A model generated the notes under the pieces. The model saw only the letters and a list, made by a program, of their open reading frames with translations. It did not search any database and was not told the origin of the DNA. The position numbers were made by a program, and so were the translations under genes. A stretch of 64,000 bases of DNA from Reyranella massiliensis 521 (GTDB lineage: Bacteria; Pseudomonadota; Alphaproteobacteria; Reyranellales; Reyranellaceae). The stretch lies in the NCBI GenBank assembly GCA_945860205.1, contig CAMARK010000011.1:1-64000 (forward strand), in the 5' to 3' direction. This document shows positions 14,778 to 22,907 of this stretch, piece by piece. How positions within the stretch are numbered: position 1 is the stretch's first letter; each line of letters begins with the position of its first letter.

Positions 14778-15943
14778 GGGCGCGGGTTGATCACGGCGGT
14801 CTTGTCGTGGAGGTAGAGTCCGCGACAGTCGCGGGGCGCCGCCCAGTTGGGATGCGACCACTTGGTCGGCCGCCGGATGGCGACGGCGTACTTGTTGGGG
14901 TCTTCCAGCGAGAGGCTGACGAAGCATTGCGCCTCGCCGCCACCGCTCCGGTAGCCGCTCACTTCGAACACCGGGCCGACGATCTCGGGCAGGCGCACGC
15001 CCGCCGCGCGGAGATCGGCGTAGAGCTTGTCGATCGCTCGCTCGCTGCGCATGACCGGGTAGGAGGCGAGCTGGTCGGACAGCGCACCGTTCACCTTCAG
15101 CGATGACATGTTCTGCTGGATGTTTTCCAGCATGTACCGCTTGGCCTGCCGTGCCGTCATCGCTCTCACCTGCTCGGGCTTCGCCGGATTGGTCCAGCCG
15201 GTCGAATGGTTGCAGATGTTGAGCGCCTGCTCGGCCGGGTCGATCGCGGGACGGTCGAGGCCGATGGGGCAGACCTTGAGCGTCAGGAATTCCTCGTTGG
15301 TATTGGTGTAGGCGAACTCGTCCTGCGGCTTGGTCATCATCGAGGCCACGAACCGGGGATCGATGCCGAGGTCGGCGGCATAGAGCATCACCGCCGTGGT
15401 CGCGGCCCTGGCCTCGATGAAGCCCTGGCGCCGGCCCTGCGTCGGATCGTCGGCGGTCGGCGCCTGGGCGCTGTTGGGGTTGAGGTAGAAAGCGTGGAAG
15501 CCCAGCTTGGCGCCGATCTCGAGGCGGTGGCTGCGGGTCCTTTCGGAAGGCTCGTTGGTTTCGCCATGCGACGAGGTTCCGCCCAGGAAGGCCAGCGCAC
15601 AGGCCGACAGGCAGATGTCCCTTTTGCGCACCACGGTGGCGACGTTGTAGTCGCGGAACAGGTAGCCGACTTTCAGCCCCTCGTTCAGGTCGCCGCCCAG
15701 GCTGCTCAACTCGACGGTGGCCAGCGGTGCCCCAGGCGCGGCCTTCGACTGACCCTCCAGGCGCGCGAGGAGTTCCCGCATCGCTTCGGCGTCGCCCTGC
15801 CGGAACGGACCCGAGAAACGGATCATGGTCGAGAGACCAGGGCCCGGCCTGGTCTTGACGTCGATGTCCGCGGCCTGCGCCCCAAGCGAGCACAGGAAAA
15901 ATAGGCCTGCCGACAAGCATCCACCGATAGGCTGTCTCGTCAT
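14774..15943 (-). CDS. Exported ClpP/crotonase-like protein (COG3904 type)
   Basis: 389 residues with a signal peptide (1-24, cleavage after AQA). The central 60-200 region has SSLGGDLNEGLKVGYLFRD, then VVRKRDICLSACALAFLGG, the pattern of periplasmic ClpP-fold proteins in COG3904, where the Gly-Gly loop and the Ser in CxSAC stand where ClpP has its oxyanion loop and nucleophile. His159 or so in KLGFHAFY would be a candidate catalytic His. Whether it is a protease is unproven. The C-terminal half is unrelated to ClpP and Cys-containing. GAGGG precedes the ATG. It is coupled to a small exported protein. Confidence 0.7.
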   Translation of the reverse strand: MTRQPIGGCLSAGLFFLCSLGAQAADIDVKTRPGPGLSTMIRFSGPFRQGDAEAMRELLARLEGQSKAAPGAPLATVELSSLGGDLNEGLKVGYLFRDYNVATVVRKRDICLSACALAFLGGTSSHGETNEPSERTRSHRLEIGAKLGFHAFYLNPNSAQAPTADDPTQGRRQGFIEARAATTAVMLYAADLGIDPRFVASMMTKPQDEFAYTNTNEEFLTLKVCPIGLDRPAIDPAEQALNICNHSTGWTNPAKPEQVRAMTARQAKRYMLENIQQNMSSLKVNGALSDQLASYPVMRSERAIDKLYADLRAAGVRLPEIVGPVFEVSGYRSGGGEAQCFVSLSLEDPNKYAVAIRRPTKWSHPNWAAPRDCRGLYLHDKTAVINPRP

Positions 15944-16161
15944 CGTACCCTCAGCACCAGAAACGCGGGGTCATATTTTGGGTACGGCGCGCGATGCCTC
16001 GCGGACGGGACACGCTGGATCACAGAGGTGTGAGCGGTCTCCGGAAGTAGATGGCAAGTGGCATTCCGCCGGCAGATAGTTCCCCGGAAAAGGCAGTAAA
16101 ATCATGATGTTGTCACGGGACTTTCATGGCCGGGCAAAGCCGCTGGGTGTTGAATGGCACA

Positions 16162-16380
16162 ATGGAGCCCATCGCCATCGCCGATTCCCTCGACCGCTTC
16201 CATTGGGAAGCCCTGCGTGCCCTGGGCGCGCCCTCCCCGGACGCCAGCCGCCTGAGCGAGGCGGTGCTGAAGCAGCTCCTAGGCTCGGACCTGCTGGAAC
16301 TCCACGGCGACCGCCCCGCGATCACGGCCAAGGGCCGCCGCGTGGTGGCCTGCGGCTCGCCGCGCCTGTGGAATTCCTAG
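16162..16380 (+). CDS. Small protein of unknown function
   Basis: 72 residues from the ATG at 16162, or 84 from 16126; neither has a good ribosome binding site. It reads MEPIAIADSLDRFHWEALRA and continues as an alpha-helical, soluble, winged-helix-like fragment (SEAVLKQLLGSDLLELHGD; AITAKGRRVVA), similar in outline to the end of MarR or ArsR-like domains, but too short to call. Coding composition is normal for the region. No neighbour explains its role. Confidence 0.55.
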   Translation: MEPIAIADSLDRFHWEALRALGAPSPDASRLSEAVLKQLLGSDLLELHGDRPAITAKGRRVVACGSPRLWNS

Positions 16381-16606
16381 AGTTGCAAGTTCAGCAGGAA
16401 TAAGGTAGGAAAAAGCCTACGGTGGGCGGAGACTGCCCCGCCTCCTTTTCCCGTCTCTGATCGTCTTTTCCCCCGCGACGCGGGCGGCAAGCGCTTGCGA
16501 GGGGAGGGTGACTTTTCAGACAGGCCCACCATTTTGGCCTGCGTTGAAAAGAATCGTCCGGTTCAATCCGGCTGGCGATTTGCGAATTTTCAGACAGACA
16601 CATTCT

Positions 16607-16621
16607 GGACAACTCGTGTCC
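16607..16621. promoter_or_regulatory. Palindrome GGACA-N5-TGTCC upstream of an SDR gene
   Basis: Perfect 5-bp arms around ACTCG, 44 bases before the SDR start. The same motif and spacing occur at 6687-6701. The rest of the 284-base spacer contains an 11-bp direct repeat, TTTTCAGACAG, at 16513-16523 and 16587-16597, and a CCCGCG-A-CGCGGG hairpin near 16470. I see no gene there. Confidence 0.45.
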
Positions 16622-16664
16622 ATTAATTGCTATCTGTGAGGCTGCATTTCTGGAGGAACGCTCA

Positions 16665-17435
16665 ATGGCATCGCCGCTTTTCGACCTCACCGGCAAGGTC
16701 GCCGTCGTCACCGGCTCGAGCAAGGGCATCGGCAAGTCGATCGCCCTGCATCTCGCCCTGCAGGGCGCCAAGGTCGTGGTGTCGTCGCGCAAGGCGCCGG
16801 CCTGCGAGGAGGCGGCGGCGGAGATCCGCAAGGCCGGCGGCCATGCCACGGTCATCCCCTGCAACATCTCCGACAAGGCCCAGGTCGAGCGGCTGATTTC
16901 CGAGACCCGCAAGCAGCTCGGGCCGGTCGACGTGCTGGTCTGCAACGCGGCCTCCAATCCCTACTACGGGCCGAACGAGAAGCTGCCGGACGATGTCTTC
17001 ATGAAGGTGATGCACAACAACATTCTTTCCAACATGTGGCTGGTCAATCTCTGCCTGCCCGACATGCGGGCCAAGAAAGACGGCTCGATCATGATCGTGT
17101 CGTCGATCGGCGGCGTGCGCGGCTCAGCGGTGATTGGCGCCTACTGCATCTCCAAGGCCGCCGACATGCAGCTCGCGCGCAACCTCGCGCTCGAGTACGG
17201 GCCCGACAACATCCGGGTGAATACCATCGCGCCCGGCCTGGTGCGCACCGACTTCGCCAAGGCGCTGTGGGACGATCCGGTCTATCTCGACAAGCGCCTG
17301 GCGACCGCGCCGCTGCGCCGCATCGGCGAGCCCGACGACATCGGCGGCATCGCCGTCATGCTGGCCGGCAAGGCCGGCGCCTTCATCACCGGCCAGACCA
17401 TCATCGCCGATGCGGGGGTGACGATCGGAGGTTAG
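16665..17435 (+). CDS. Short-chain dehydrogenase/reductase
   Basis: 256 residues, classical SDR: cofactor motif TGSSKGIG (17-24), NAAS at about 94, catalytic Ser146/147, Tyr160 and Lys164 in YCISK, and PGLVRTDFAK after the active site. The Arg in SSRK after beta2 hints at NADP(H). A strong GGAGGA precedes the ATG. It is the first gene of a run with a Bug receptor and LigA/LigB-like genes, so it probably oxidises or reduces an intermediate of the same catabolic route. Substrate unknown. Confidence 0.88.
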   Translation: MASPLFDLTGKVAVVTGSSKGIGKSIALHLALQGAKVVVSSRKAPACEEAAAEIRKAGGHATVIPCNISDKAQVERLISETRKQLGPVDVLVCNAASNPYYGPNEKLPDDVFMKVMHNNILSNMWLVNLCLPDMRAKKDGSIMIVSSIGGVRGSAVIGAYCISKAADMQLARNLALEYGPDNIRVNTIAPGLVRTDFAKALWDDPVYLDKRLATAPLRRIGEPDDIGGIAVMLAGKAGAFITGQTIIADAGVTIGG

Positions 17436-17475
17436 GGGCGGGGGGTAAAGTGGCGAAAACACGGAGGAAACAACA

Positions 17476-18441
17476 ATGAAGCGCATAAGCGTATTGATCG
17501 GCGTTCTCGGCCTGCTGCTCGCCGCACCGGCGGGCGCGCAGCCCTATCCCAGCAAGCCGATCCGTATCGTGGCGCCGTTCCCGCCGGGCGGCGTCGCCGA
17601 CGTGCTGGCGCGGGCGATCCAGCCCGGGCTGCAGGAGGCGCTGGGCCAGCAGGTCATCATCGACAACAAGCCGGGTGCCGGCGGCAACATCGGCGCCGAG
17701 ATCGTGGCCAAGGCCGACCCCGACGGCTACACGCTGCTGCTGGCCTCGGCCGGCATCCTGACGATCAACGAGTTCCTCTATTCCAAGATGCCGTTCGATC
17801 CGGCCAAGGCCTTTGCGCCCATCACCGTGGTCGGCGACATGCCCAACATCGTCGTGGTCAATCCCAAGACCGGCCTGAAGACGCTGAAGGAGCTGATCGA
17901 CAAGGCCAAGGCCGAACCCGGCAAGCTCAACTTCGGCTCGGCCGGCAACGGCACCACGACCCATCTCGCCATCGTGCTGCTGGAGCAGGCGGCCAAGATC
18001 AAGCTCGCGCATGTGCCCTACAAGGGCGCCGCACCGGCCGTGCAGGATCTCGTCGCGGGCCAGATCGACGGGCTGGTCGACAATCCGCCGCTGGTGGTCG
18101 GCCACATCAAGAGCGGCACGCTGACGGCGCTCGCCTGGGCAGCACCCCAGCGCATGGCGATTCTCCCCGACGTGCCGACGGCGGCTGAAGCGGGCCTGCC
18201 GGGCTTCGAGGCGTCCTCGTGGTTCGCCCTCGTTGCGCCCGCGGGAACGCCGCCCGAGATCGTGGCCCGCCTCAACACCGAGACCGCAAAGATCCTGAAG
18301 GATCCCAAGATGGTCGAGCAGTTCGCCGCCCGCGGCGTGCGGCTGGTCGGCGACTCGTCGGCGTCGTTCAGTGCGTTCATTCCGCCGGAACGCGCCCGCT
18401 GGGGCGAGATCGTGAAAACCTCGGGCGTGAAGCTGGACTGA
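17476..18441 (+). CDS. Bug-family (TctC-like) periplasmic solute receptor
   Basis: 321 residues with a signal peptide ending in AGAQ. It has the typical Bug sequence: YPSKPIRIVAPFPPGGVADV for ligand binding, VIIDNKPGAGGNIG, PDGYTLLLAS, and VPYKGAAPAVQDLVAGQ. These proteins bind carboxylates for tripartite tricarboxylate transporters, but no TctA or TctB membrane gene is in the window, as for most orphan Bug genes. Its TGA overlaps by one base the ATG of the LigA-like gene, so its ligand is probably the aromatic or derived acid handled by that dioxygenase. AGGAAACAAC precedes the start. Confidence 0.9.
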   Translation: MKRISVLIGVLGLLLAAPAGAQPYPSKPIRIVAPFPPGGVADVLARAIQPGLQEALGQQVIIDNKPGAGGNIGAEIVAKADPDGYTLLLASAGILTINEFLYSKMPFDPAKAFAPITVVGDMPNIVVVNPKTGLKTLKELIDKAKAEPGKLNFGSAGNGTTTHLAIVLLEQAAKIKLAHVPYKGAAPAVQDLVAGQIDGLVDNPPLVVGHIKSGTLTALAWAAPQRMAILPDVPTAAEAGLPGFEASSWFALVAPAGTPPEIVARLNTETAKILKDPKMVEQFAARGVRLVGDSSASFSAFIPPERARWGEIVKTSGVKLD

Positions 18442-18755
18442 TGAGCCTCTACCAGGTCCAGAAGCTGATCTACGAGCTCAACCGCGATCCGCGCACCCGC
18501 GAGCGTTTTACCGCGGGGCGAGACGCGGTCCTGGCCGAGTACGCGTTGACCGACGAGGAGAAGGGCGCGCTTACCAGGCCCGACATCGGCCTGCTCTATG
18601 TGTTGGGCGTGAACGGCCAGCTGCTGATGCACTTCGCGGCCCTGCACAAGATCGAATGGCCCGACTATCTCGAGCGCATGCGGCAGGGGCTGAAAGACCA
18701 TGGTCAGGTACGCGAGGGCGTCTATGCCGCCACCGGCTATGAAGGAGTCCCCTGA
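18441..18755 (+). CDS. LigA-like small subunit of an extradiol ring-cleavage dioxygenase
   Basis: 104 residues matching the LigA superfamily: YQVQKLIYELNRDPRTRERF, then YALTDEEKGAL, and a C-terminal VLGVNGQLLMHFAALHKIEWPDY. LigA is the all-helical alpha subunit that caps the active site of protocatechuate 4,5-dioxygenase. The ATG shares its A with the preceding TGA, and its own TGA shares one base with the LigB-like ATG. Such TGATG junctions on both sides mean strict co-translation with receptor and catalytic subunit. Confidence 0.85.
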   Translation: MSLYQVQKLIYELNRDPRTRERFTAGRDAVLAEYALTDEEKGALTRPDIGLLYVLGVNGQLLMHFAALHKIEWPDYLERMRQGLKDHGQVREGVYAATGYEGVP

Positions 18756-19579
18756 TGCCTCTGGTCTATTGTGGCGCCTGCAGCCATGCGCCGGGCATCA
18801 CCGCCCGCGCCGAGCGCGCCGATCCGGCCAAGCGCGCGGCGCTGGAGAGCGCGTTCCACCGCATGGGCGAGGAGATCCGCGCCACCCGGCCCGACGCGCT
18901 GGTGGTGATCGCGGCTGAGCATTTCGCCAATTTCTTCATGAACAACATGCCGGCCTTCGCGATCGGCATGGCCGATTCTTACGGGGGGCCGATCGAGGAC
19001 GAGGCGTTCCTCCGGATCAAGCGCACCACGGTACCGGGCAACAAGGCCCTGTCCAAAAGGCTGATCGAGCGCGTGATGCAGACGGTCGACGTGGCCTATG
19101 CCGAGGAGTGGAAGTTCGACCATGGGATTTCCGTGCCGCTGCATTTCCTGACGCCGGATTACGATCTCCCGATCATCCCGGCCAACATCAACTGCCAGGG
19201 ACCGCCGCTCGCGCCGCTCGCACGTGCCTGGGCCTTCGGCGAGGCGTTGCGGACGGCGGCGGATTCAGTACCGGAGCGCATCGCGCTGATCGGCACCGGC
19301 GGCATCTCGCATTGGCCGGCAACGCCCGATTCGGGAAAGATCAATGCCGCCTGGGACCAGGAATTCCTGCGCCGCTGGTCCGCCAACGACCGCGAGGCGC
19401 TGCTCTCCTACACCGACGCCGAGACCTACCGCGACGCAGGCCAGGGCGGGTTCGAGATCCGGACCTTCATCGCGGCGGCAGCGGCAGCCCGCGGCGCCAA
19501 GGGCACGGTGCAGTTCTGCGAGCCGGTGCCGATCTTTGCCGTGAGCTGCACCATCGCGCGGATGGCAATCGCTGCCTAG
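18755..19579 (+). CDS. LigB-like class III extradiol dioxygenase catalytic subunit
   Basis: 274 residues of the LigB family. The N-terminal His11 (GACSHAPG) and His56 (AAEHFANFF) match the two iron-binding His, and GGISHWP near 186 carries the acid/base His. The enzyme would open a catechol-type ring next to the diol using Fe(II) and O2; relatives act on protocatechuate, gallate or 2,3-dihydroxyphenylpropionate. With a separate LigA partner, protocatechuate 4,5-dioxygenase or a close relative is the likeliest, yet downstream lig genes (ligC, ligI, ligJ, ligK) are absent, so the substrate is open. Confidence 0.85.
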   Translation: MPLVYCGACSHAPGITARAERADPAKRAALESAFHRMGEEIRATRPDALVVIAAEHFANFFMNNMPAFAIGMADSYGGPIEDEAFLRIKRTTVPGNKALSKRLIERVMQTVDVAYAEEWKFDHGISVPLHFLTPDYDLPIIPANINCQGPPLAPLARAWAFGEALRTAADSVPERIALIGTGGISHWPATPDSGKINAAWDQEFLRRWSANDREALLSYTDAETYRDAGQGGFEIRTFIAAAAAARGAKGTVQFCEPVPIFAVSCTIARMAIAA

Positions 19580-19591
19580 GTCTCCTTTCGG

Positions 19592-20332
19592 CTAGGTCTT
19601 CTTCCGGAACGTCACCACCAGCACGTCGCGATAGGCCGGCACGGCGGGGTTCTCCGGCTCGACCGGCGTCACGCCATGAAAGCAGCGCCGGTCGTCGACC
19701 AGGGCAGCGTCGAGCGGATCGGTGAGGGTGAAGCTGCCCAGCGCGCGCTTGTCGAGGTCGTGCACCGTCGTGGTGCCGCTTCGGATATTGCGGCGGTCGA
19801 TCAGCAGCACCAGCACATAGTCGACGCCGTCGCGGTGCATGCCCTCGGGCGTGGGCTTGCCGTGCTGGCCGGGCTTGGCTTCTATGCGGAACTGGTGGAC
19901 TTCGACGTGCCACTTGATGGCGTCGGGTGCGAGCTTGCTGAAGAGGGCGCGGCAGTATTCCAGGATGGTGCGCATGGAAGCGCCGTCGCCGATCTCGTCG
20001 GCCACCGGCTTGAACCAGCGTTCGATGCCGCCGTTCAGCGTGTTGTAGTCGACCTCCTGGTAGTGCGGCTGGTGCGCGCCGCGCACGATCGGCCCCTGGC
20101 GTTCGGCGGCATAGACACCAAACCGCCGGCGGCGGTAGCGGCCGCCGTCACCCATGTAGGTATCGACGTCGAGATCGCCCCAGCTTTCGGCGAATTCGGG
20201 CCAGTCGGCCAGCGCCCCGAAGCGCACGAAGGCGGTGCGCATGTCCGAGGCTTCGACGAAGGCATATCCCGCGCGGGCCACCGCGTTGCGGATGCCCGTG
20301 GCGTTCTGCAGGCCGGTTCCGATTTCGCTCAT
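19592..20332 (-). CDS. 2OG-Fe(II) dioxygenase (PF10014 type, amino-acid hydroxylase-like)
   Basis: 246 residues. Ligands are visible as His166-x-Asp168 in GMHRDGVDYV and His219 in RRCFHGVTPV, with Arg235 placed to bind 2-oxoglutarate. The family includes the Bacillus L-isoleucine 4-hydroxylase and BsmA. Hydroxylation of a free amino acid or similar small acid is therefore plausible. ATG at 20332 is preferred; a TTG two codons upstream is the alternative. It faces the extradiol dioxygenase end-to-end with a 12-base gap and diverges from the alpha/beta hydrolase. Confidence 0.78.
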   Translation of the reverse strand: MSEIGTGLQNATGIRNAVARAGYAFVEASDMRTAFVRFGALADWPEFAESWGDLDVDTYMGDGGRYRRRRFGVYAAERQGPIVRGAHQPHYQEVDYNTLNGGIERWFKPVADEIGDGASMRTILEYCRALFSKLAPDAIKWHVEVHQFRIEAKPGQHGKPTPEGMHRDGVDYVLVLLIDRRNIRSGTTTVHDLDKRALGSFTLTDPLDAALVDDRRCFHGVTPVEPENPAVPAYRDVLVVTFRKKT

Positions 20333-20402
20333 GGGCAAAGCCTATCACTGCCGCAGACGTCCGCCACATGAGCTAAAGTCGGGGCCGACCCGGAGGAAAA
20401 CG

Positions 20403-21287
20403 ATGCCATATGCCAGGACCGACGACGGCGTGAATCTCCACTACGAGGAGACGGGCGCGGGCGCGCCCATCGTCTTCGTCCACGAGTTCGCCGCCGACCA
20501 CCGGTCCTGGGAAATGCAGATGCGCCATTTTGGCCAGCGCTATCGCGCCATCACCTACGGCGCCCGCGGCTACCCGCCGTCCGACGTGCCGGAAAAGCCC
20601 GAGAGCTACAGCCAGGAGCGCGCCACCGACGACATTGCGGCGGTGATGGATCATCTCAAGATCGACAAGGCGCATATCGTCGGCCTCTCCATGGGCGGCT
20701 TCGCCAGCCTGCATTTCGGCCTCCGCCATCCCAAGCGTGCCCTGTCGTTGGTGTTGGCGGGCGTGGGCTACGGCGCCGAGAAGGACCAGCAGGCGAGGTT
20801 CAAGGCCGAGGTCGAGGTGGTGGCCAAATCGCTGCTGCAGGAGGGCATGGCGGCCTTCGCCGAGAAATACGCCTACGGGCCCACGCGCGTGCAATTCGAG
20901 AACAAGGACCCGCGCGGCTTCGCCCAGTTCAAGAAGGAGCTGGCCGAGCATTCGGCGCTGGGCTCGGCCAACACCCAGATCGGCTGCCAGGGTCGGCGGC
21001 CCTCGCTCTACGACCTCGTCGATGGGATGCGCGCCATGACGGTGCCGACGCTGGTCCTGACCGGCGACGAGGACTGGCCGTGTCTCGCGCCATCGCTGCT
21101 GATGAAGCGCGAGATTCCCTCGGCGGCGCTGGCGGTGATGCCGAACTGCGGCCACACCATCAATCTGGAGGACCCCGACCAGTTCAACCGGATCGTCGGC
21201 GATTTCATCGTCCAGGTCGAGGCCGGCCGCTGGCCCAAGCGCGACCCGCGCGCCATGAGCACTTCGATCACGGGGATGAAGTCTTAA
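20403..21287 (+). CDS. Alpha/beta hydrolase
   Basis: 294 residues. The nucleophile Ser96 lies in GLSMGG; a probable acid Asp in TGDEDWP near 219 and the His in NCGHT near 247 complete the triad. The oxyanion region is VFVHEFAADH, where the usual HG is HE. Meta-cleavage-product hydrolases and enol-lactonases share this outline, which would fit the neighbouring ring-cleavage genes, but the substrate is not evident. GGAGGAAAAC precedes the ATG. It converges on the first SDR with a 9-base gap. Confidence 0.82.
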   Translation: MPYARTDDGVNLHYEETGAGAPIVFVHEFAADHRSWEMQMRHFGQRYRAITYGARGYPPSDVPEKPESYSQERATDDIAAVMDHLKIDKAHIVGLSMGGFASLHFGLRHPKRALSLVLAGVGYGAEKDQQARFKAEVEVVAKSLLQEGMAAFAEKYAYGPTRVQFENKDPRGFAQFKKELAEHSALGSANTQIGCQGRRPSLYDLVDGMRAMTVPTLVLTGDEDWPCLAPSLLMKREIPSAALAVMPNCGHTINLEDPDQFNRIVGDFIVQVEAGRWPKRDPRAMSTSITGMKS

Positions 21288-21296
21288 GCTGCCGCC

Positions 21297-22070
21297 TTAA
21301 GCCGTGAGGCCGCCGTCGCAGACGAATTCGGAGCCGGTGGAGAAGGTCGATTCGTCGGACAGCAGGAACAGGATCATGTTGGCAACCTCCTCGGCGTGAC
21401 CGAGACGGCCCAGCGGATGCAGCTCCTCAAGCGCCTGCCGGCCGCTCATGTTGCCGGCGTTCTGCTCAAGCCGGGGCGCGATCATCGGCGTGTCGATGTA
21501 GCCCGGATGCACCGAGTTGCAGCGGATGTTGTACTTCATCTGAGCGCAATGCAGCGCCACGTTCTTGGTGAGCGTCCGCACCGCGCCCTTGCTGGCCGAG
21601 TAGGCCACGGCATGAGCGGCACCACGCAGCCCCAGCACCGAGGAGATGTTCACGATCGAGCCGCCGCCACCCGATCTCCCGACGTGGGCCTTCATGGCGC
21701 CGATGGCGGACTTGCAGCCGAGGAAGGTGCCCAGCGAGTTGATGTCGTTCACGCGGCGGTATTCCTCGAGCGTGCAGTCCTCGATGCTGTTGCGAACGCC
21801 GACGCCGGCTGCGTTCAGGAGGCCATGGATGCCGCCGAACGTCGCCACGGTGGCAGCAACAGCAGCCTGCCAGTCCGGCTCCTGGGTGACGTCGAGGGGC
21901 ACGAAATGAGCCGCGGCGCCCAGTTCCGCGGCAAGTGCGCGGCCTCTGGCCTCGTCGCGGTCGGCCAGTACGGCCTTGCCGCCCTCGCGCACGACCAGGC
22001 GGGCGGTCGCGGCACCGATGCCCGACGCGCCGCCGCTCAACAGCACGACCTTGTCTTCAAGGCGGGGCAA
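21297..22070 (-). CDS. Short-chain dehydrogenase/reductase (tandem copy 2)
   Basis: 257 residues: GGASGIGA (13-20), NAAG at 86-89, catalytic Ser143/144, Tyr157 and Lys161 in YSASK, and IRCNSVHPGYIDTPM. Asp37 after beta2 (LADRDE) points to NAD(H). Its start overlaps the preceding SDR gene by 14 bases. The two proteins share several stretches, for example IRCNSVHPG, and look like an old tandem duplication that kept different substrate loops. Confidence 0.87.
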   Translation of the reverse strand: MPRLEDKVVLLSGGASGIGAATARLVVREGGKAVLADRDEARGRALAAELGAAAHFVPLDVTQEPDWQAAVAATVATFGGIHGLLNAAGVGVRNSIEDCTLEEYRRVNDINSLGTFLGCKSAIGAMKAHVGRSGGGGSIVNISSVLGLRGAAHAVAYSASKGAVRTLTKNVALHCAQMKYNIRCNSVHPGYIDTPMIAPRLEQNAGNMSGRQALEELHPLGRLGHAEEVANMILFLLSDESTFSTGSEFVCDGGLTA

Positions 22071-22845
22071 GGAGCGACCTCCTCATCAGGCCCGAGGTGA
22101 TGCCGCCGTCGGCCACGATCTCGGCGCCGGTCATGAAGCTCGAGCGGTCCGAGGCAAGGAACAGAATGACCTCGCCGAGTTCGCTCGCTTCGGACATGCG
22201 GCCGATGGGATGGCGGGAGCCGATGAAGGCCTTGCCCTGAGCGTGGCCCACCATTTGCCAAAGCGGATTGAAGATCGCGGTGTCGACGCCGCCCGGGTGT
22301 ACCGAGTTGCAGCGGATGTCGTACTTCTGCTCGGCGCAGTAGAGCGCCACGCTCTTGCTCAGGAGCCGCACCGCACCCTTGGCGGCGGTATAGGCGGTGG
22401 GTCCGGCCGAGCCGATGAGGCCTGCGATCGAGGAGATATTGACGATCGTGCCTTTTATGGCGGGCTTGCCCGGGCCGGTCTTCTTCATGCCCTCGATGGC
22501 ATACTTGCTGCCGAGGAACACGCCCTCGGAGTCGACCGCCTGCACTTTCTGCCAGGTCTCGACCGTCGTCGTCTCGGGATTTCCCGAGCCGCCCGAGATA
22601 CCGGCATTGTTGACCATGATGTCGAGGCGGCCCTCGCGCTTCAGCACATCGGCGAGCAGGGCTTTCCAGGACTCTTCCGACGTCACGTCATGGGCGACGA
22701 AGCGGCCGGGGCCGTCCGCAGCCGCCAGCAGGTCGGCCACGATGACCGTGGCGCCAGCCGCCGCCAGCAGAGTAGCGGACGCCGCTCCGATGCCCGAGGC
22801 GCCGCCGGTGACGATCGCCACCCGTCCGGAAAGTTCACCGCTCAT
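22057..22845 (-). CDS. Short-chain dehydrogenase/reductase (tandem copy 1)
   Basis: 262 residues: TGGASGIG (13-20), NNAG (79-82), Ser138/139, Tyr152 and Lys156 in YTAAK, IRCNSVHPGGVDT. Asp38 after beta2 favours NAD(H). The gene leads a two-gene operon and overlaps the next SDR by 14 bases; the upstream gene on the other strand begins 62 bases away. Roles such as alcohol or hydroxy-steroid-like oxidation are common in this subgroup, but the substrate cannot be read. Confidence 0.87.
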   Translation of the reverse strand: MSGELSGRVAIVTGGASGIGAASATLLAAAGATVIVADLLAAADGPGRFVAHDVTSEESWKALLADVLKREGRLDIMVNNAGISGGSGNPETTTVETWQKVQAVDSEGVFLGSKYAIEGMKKTGPGKPAIKGTIVNISSIAGLIGSAGPTAYTAAKGAVRLLSKSVALYCAEQKYDIRCNSVHPGGVDTAIFNPLWQMVGHAQGKAFIGSRHPIGRMSEASELGEVILFLASDRSSFMTGAEIVADGGITSGLMRRSLLAPP

Positions 22846-22907
22846 GTCCGATGGACCATAGCCGAGGAGCCGGCAATTGCAGTAGCCTCGTGTGCAGGGA
22901 GGATCGC

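Noticed and set aside
14778-15920. A long minus-strand frame in phase with the small exported protein gene
   Set aside because: It is a shifted-frame shadow of the ClpP-like gene: Arg/Gly/Pro-rich with no domain, while the ATGA overlap gives a clean start at 14777.
16381-16664. A minus-strand frame in the spacer before the SDR
   Set aside because: It has no family resemblance, no ribosome binding site and reads through operator-like repeats; the spacer behaves as a promoter region.
18441-19579. Complete protocatechuate 4,5-cleavage (lig) pathway
   Set aside because: Only LigA- and LigB-like subunits are present; ligC, ligI, ligJ and ligK are not seen in the flanking 5 kb on either side.
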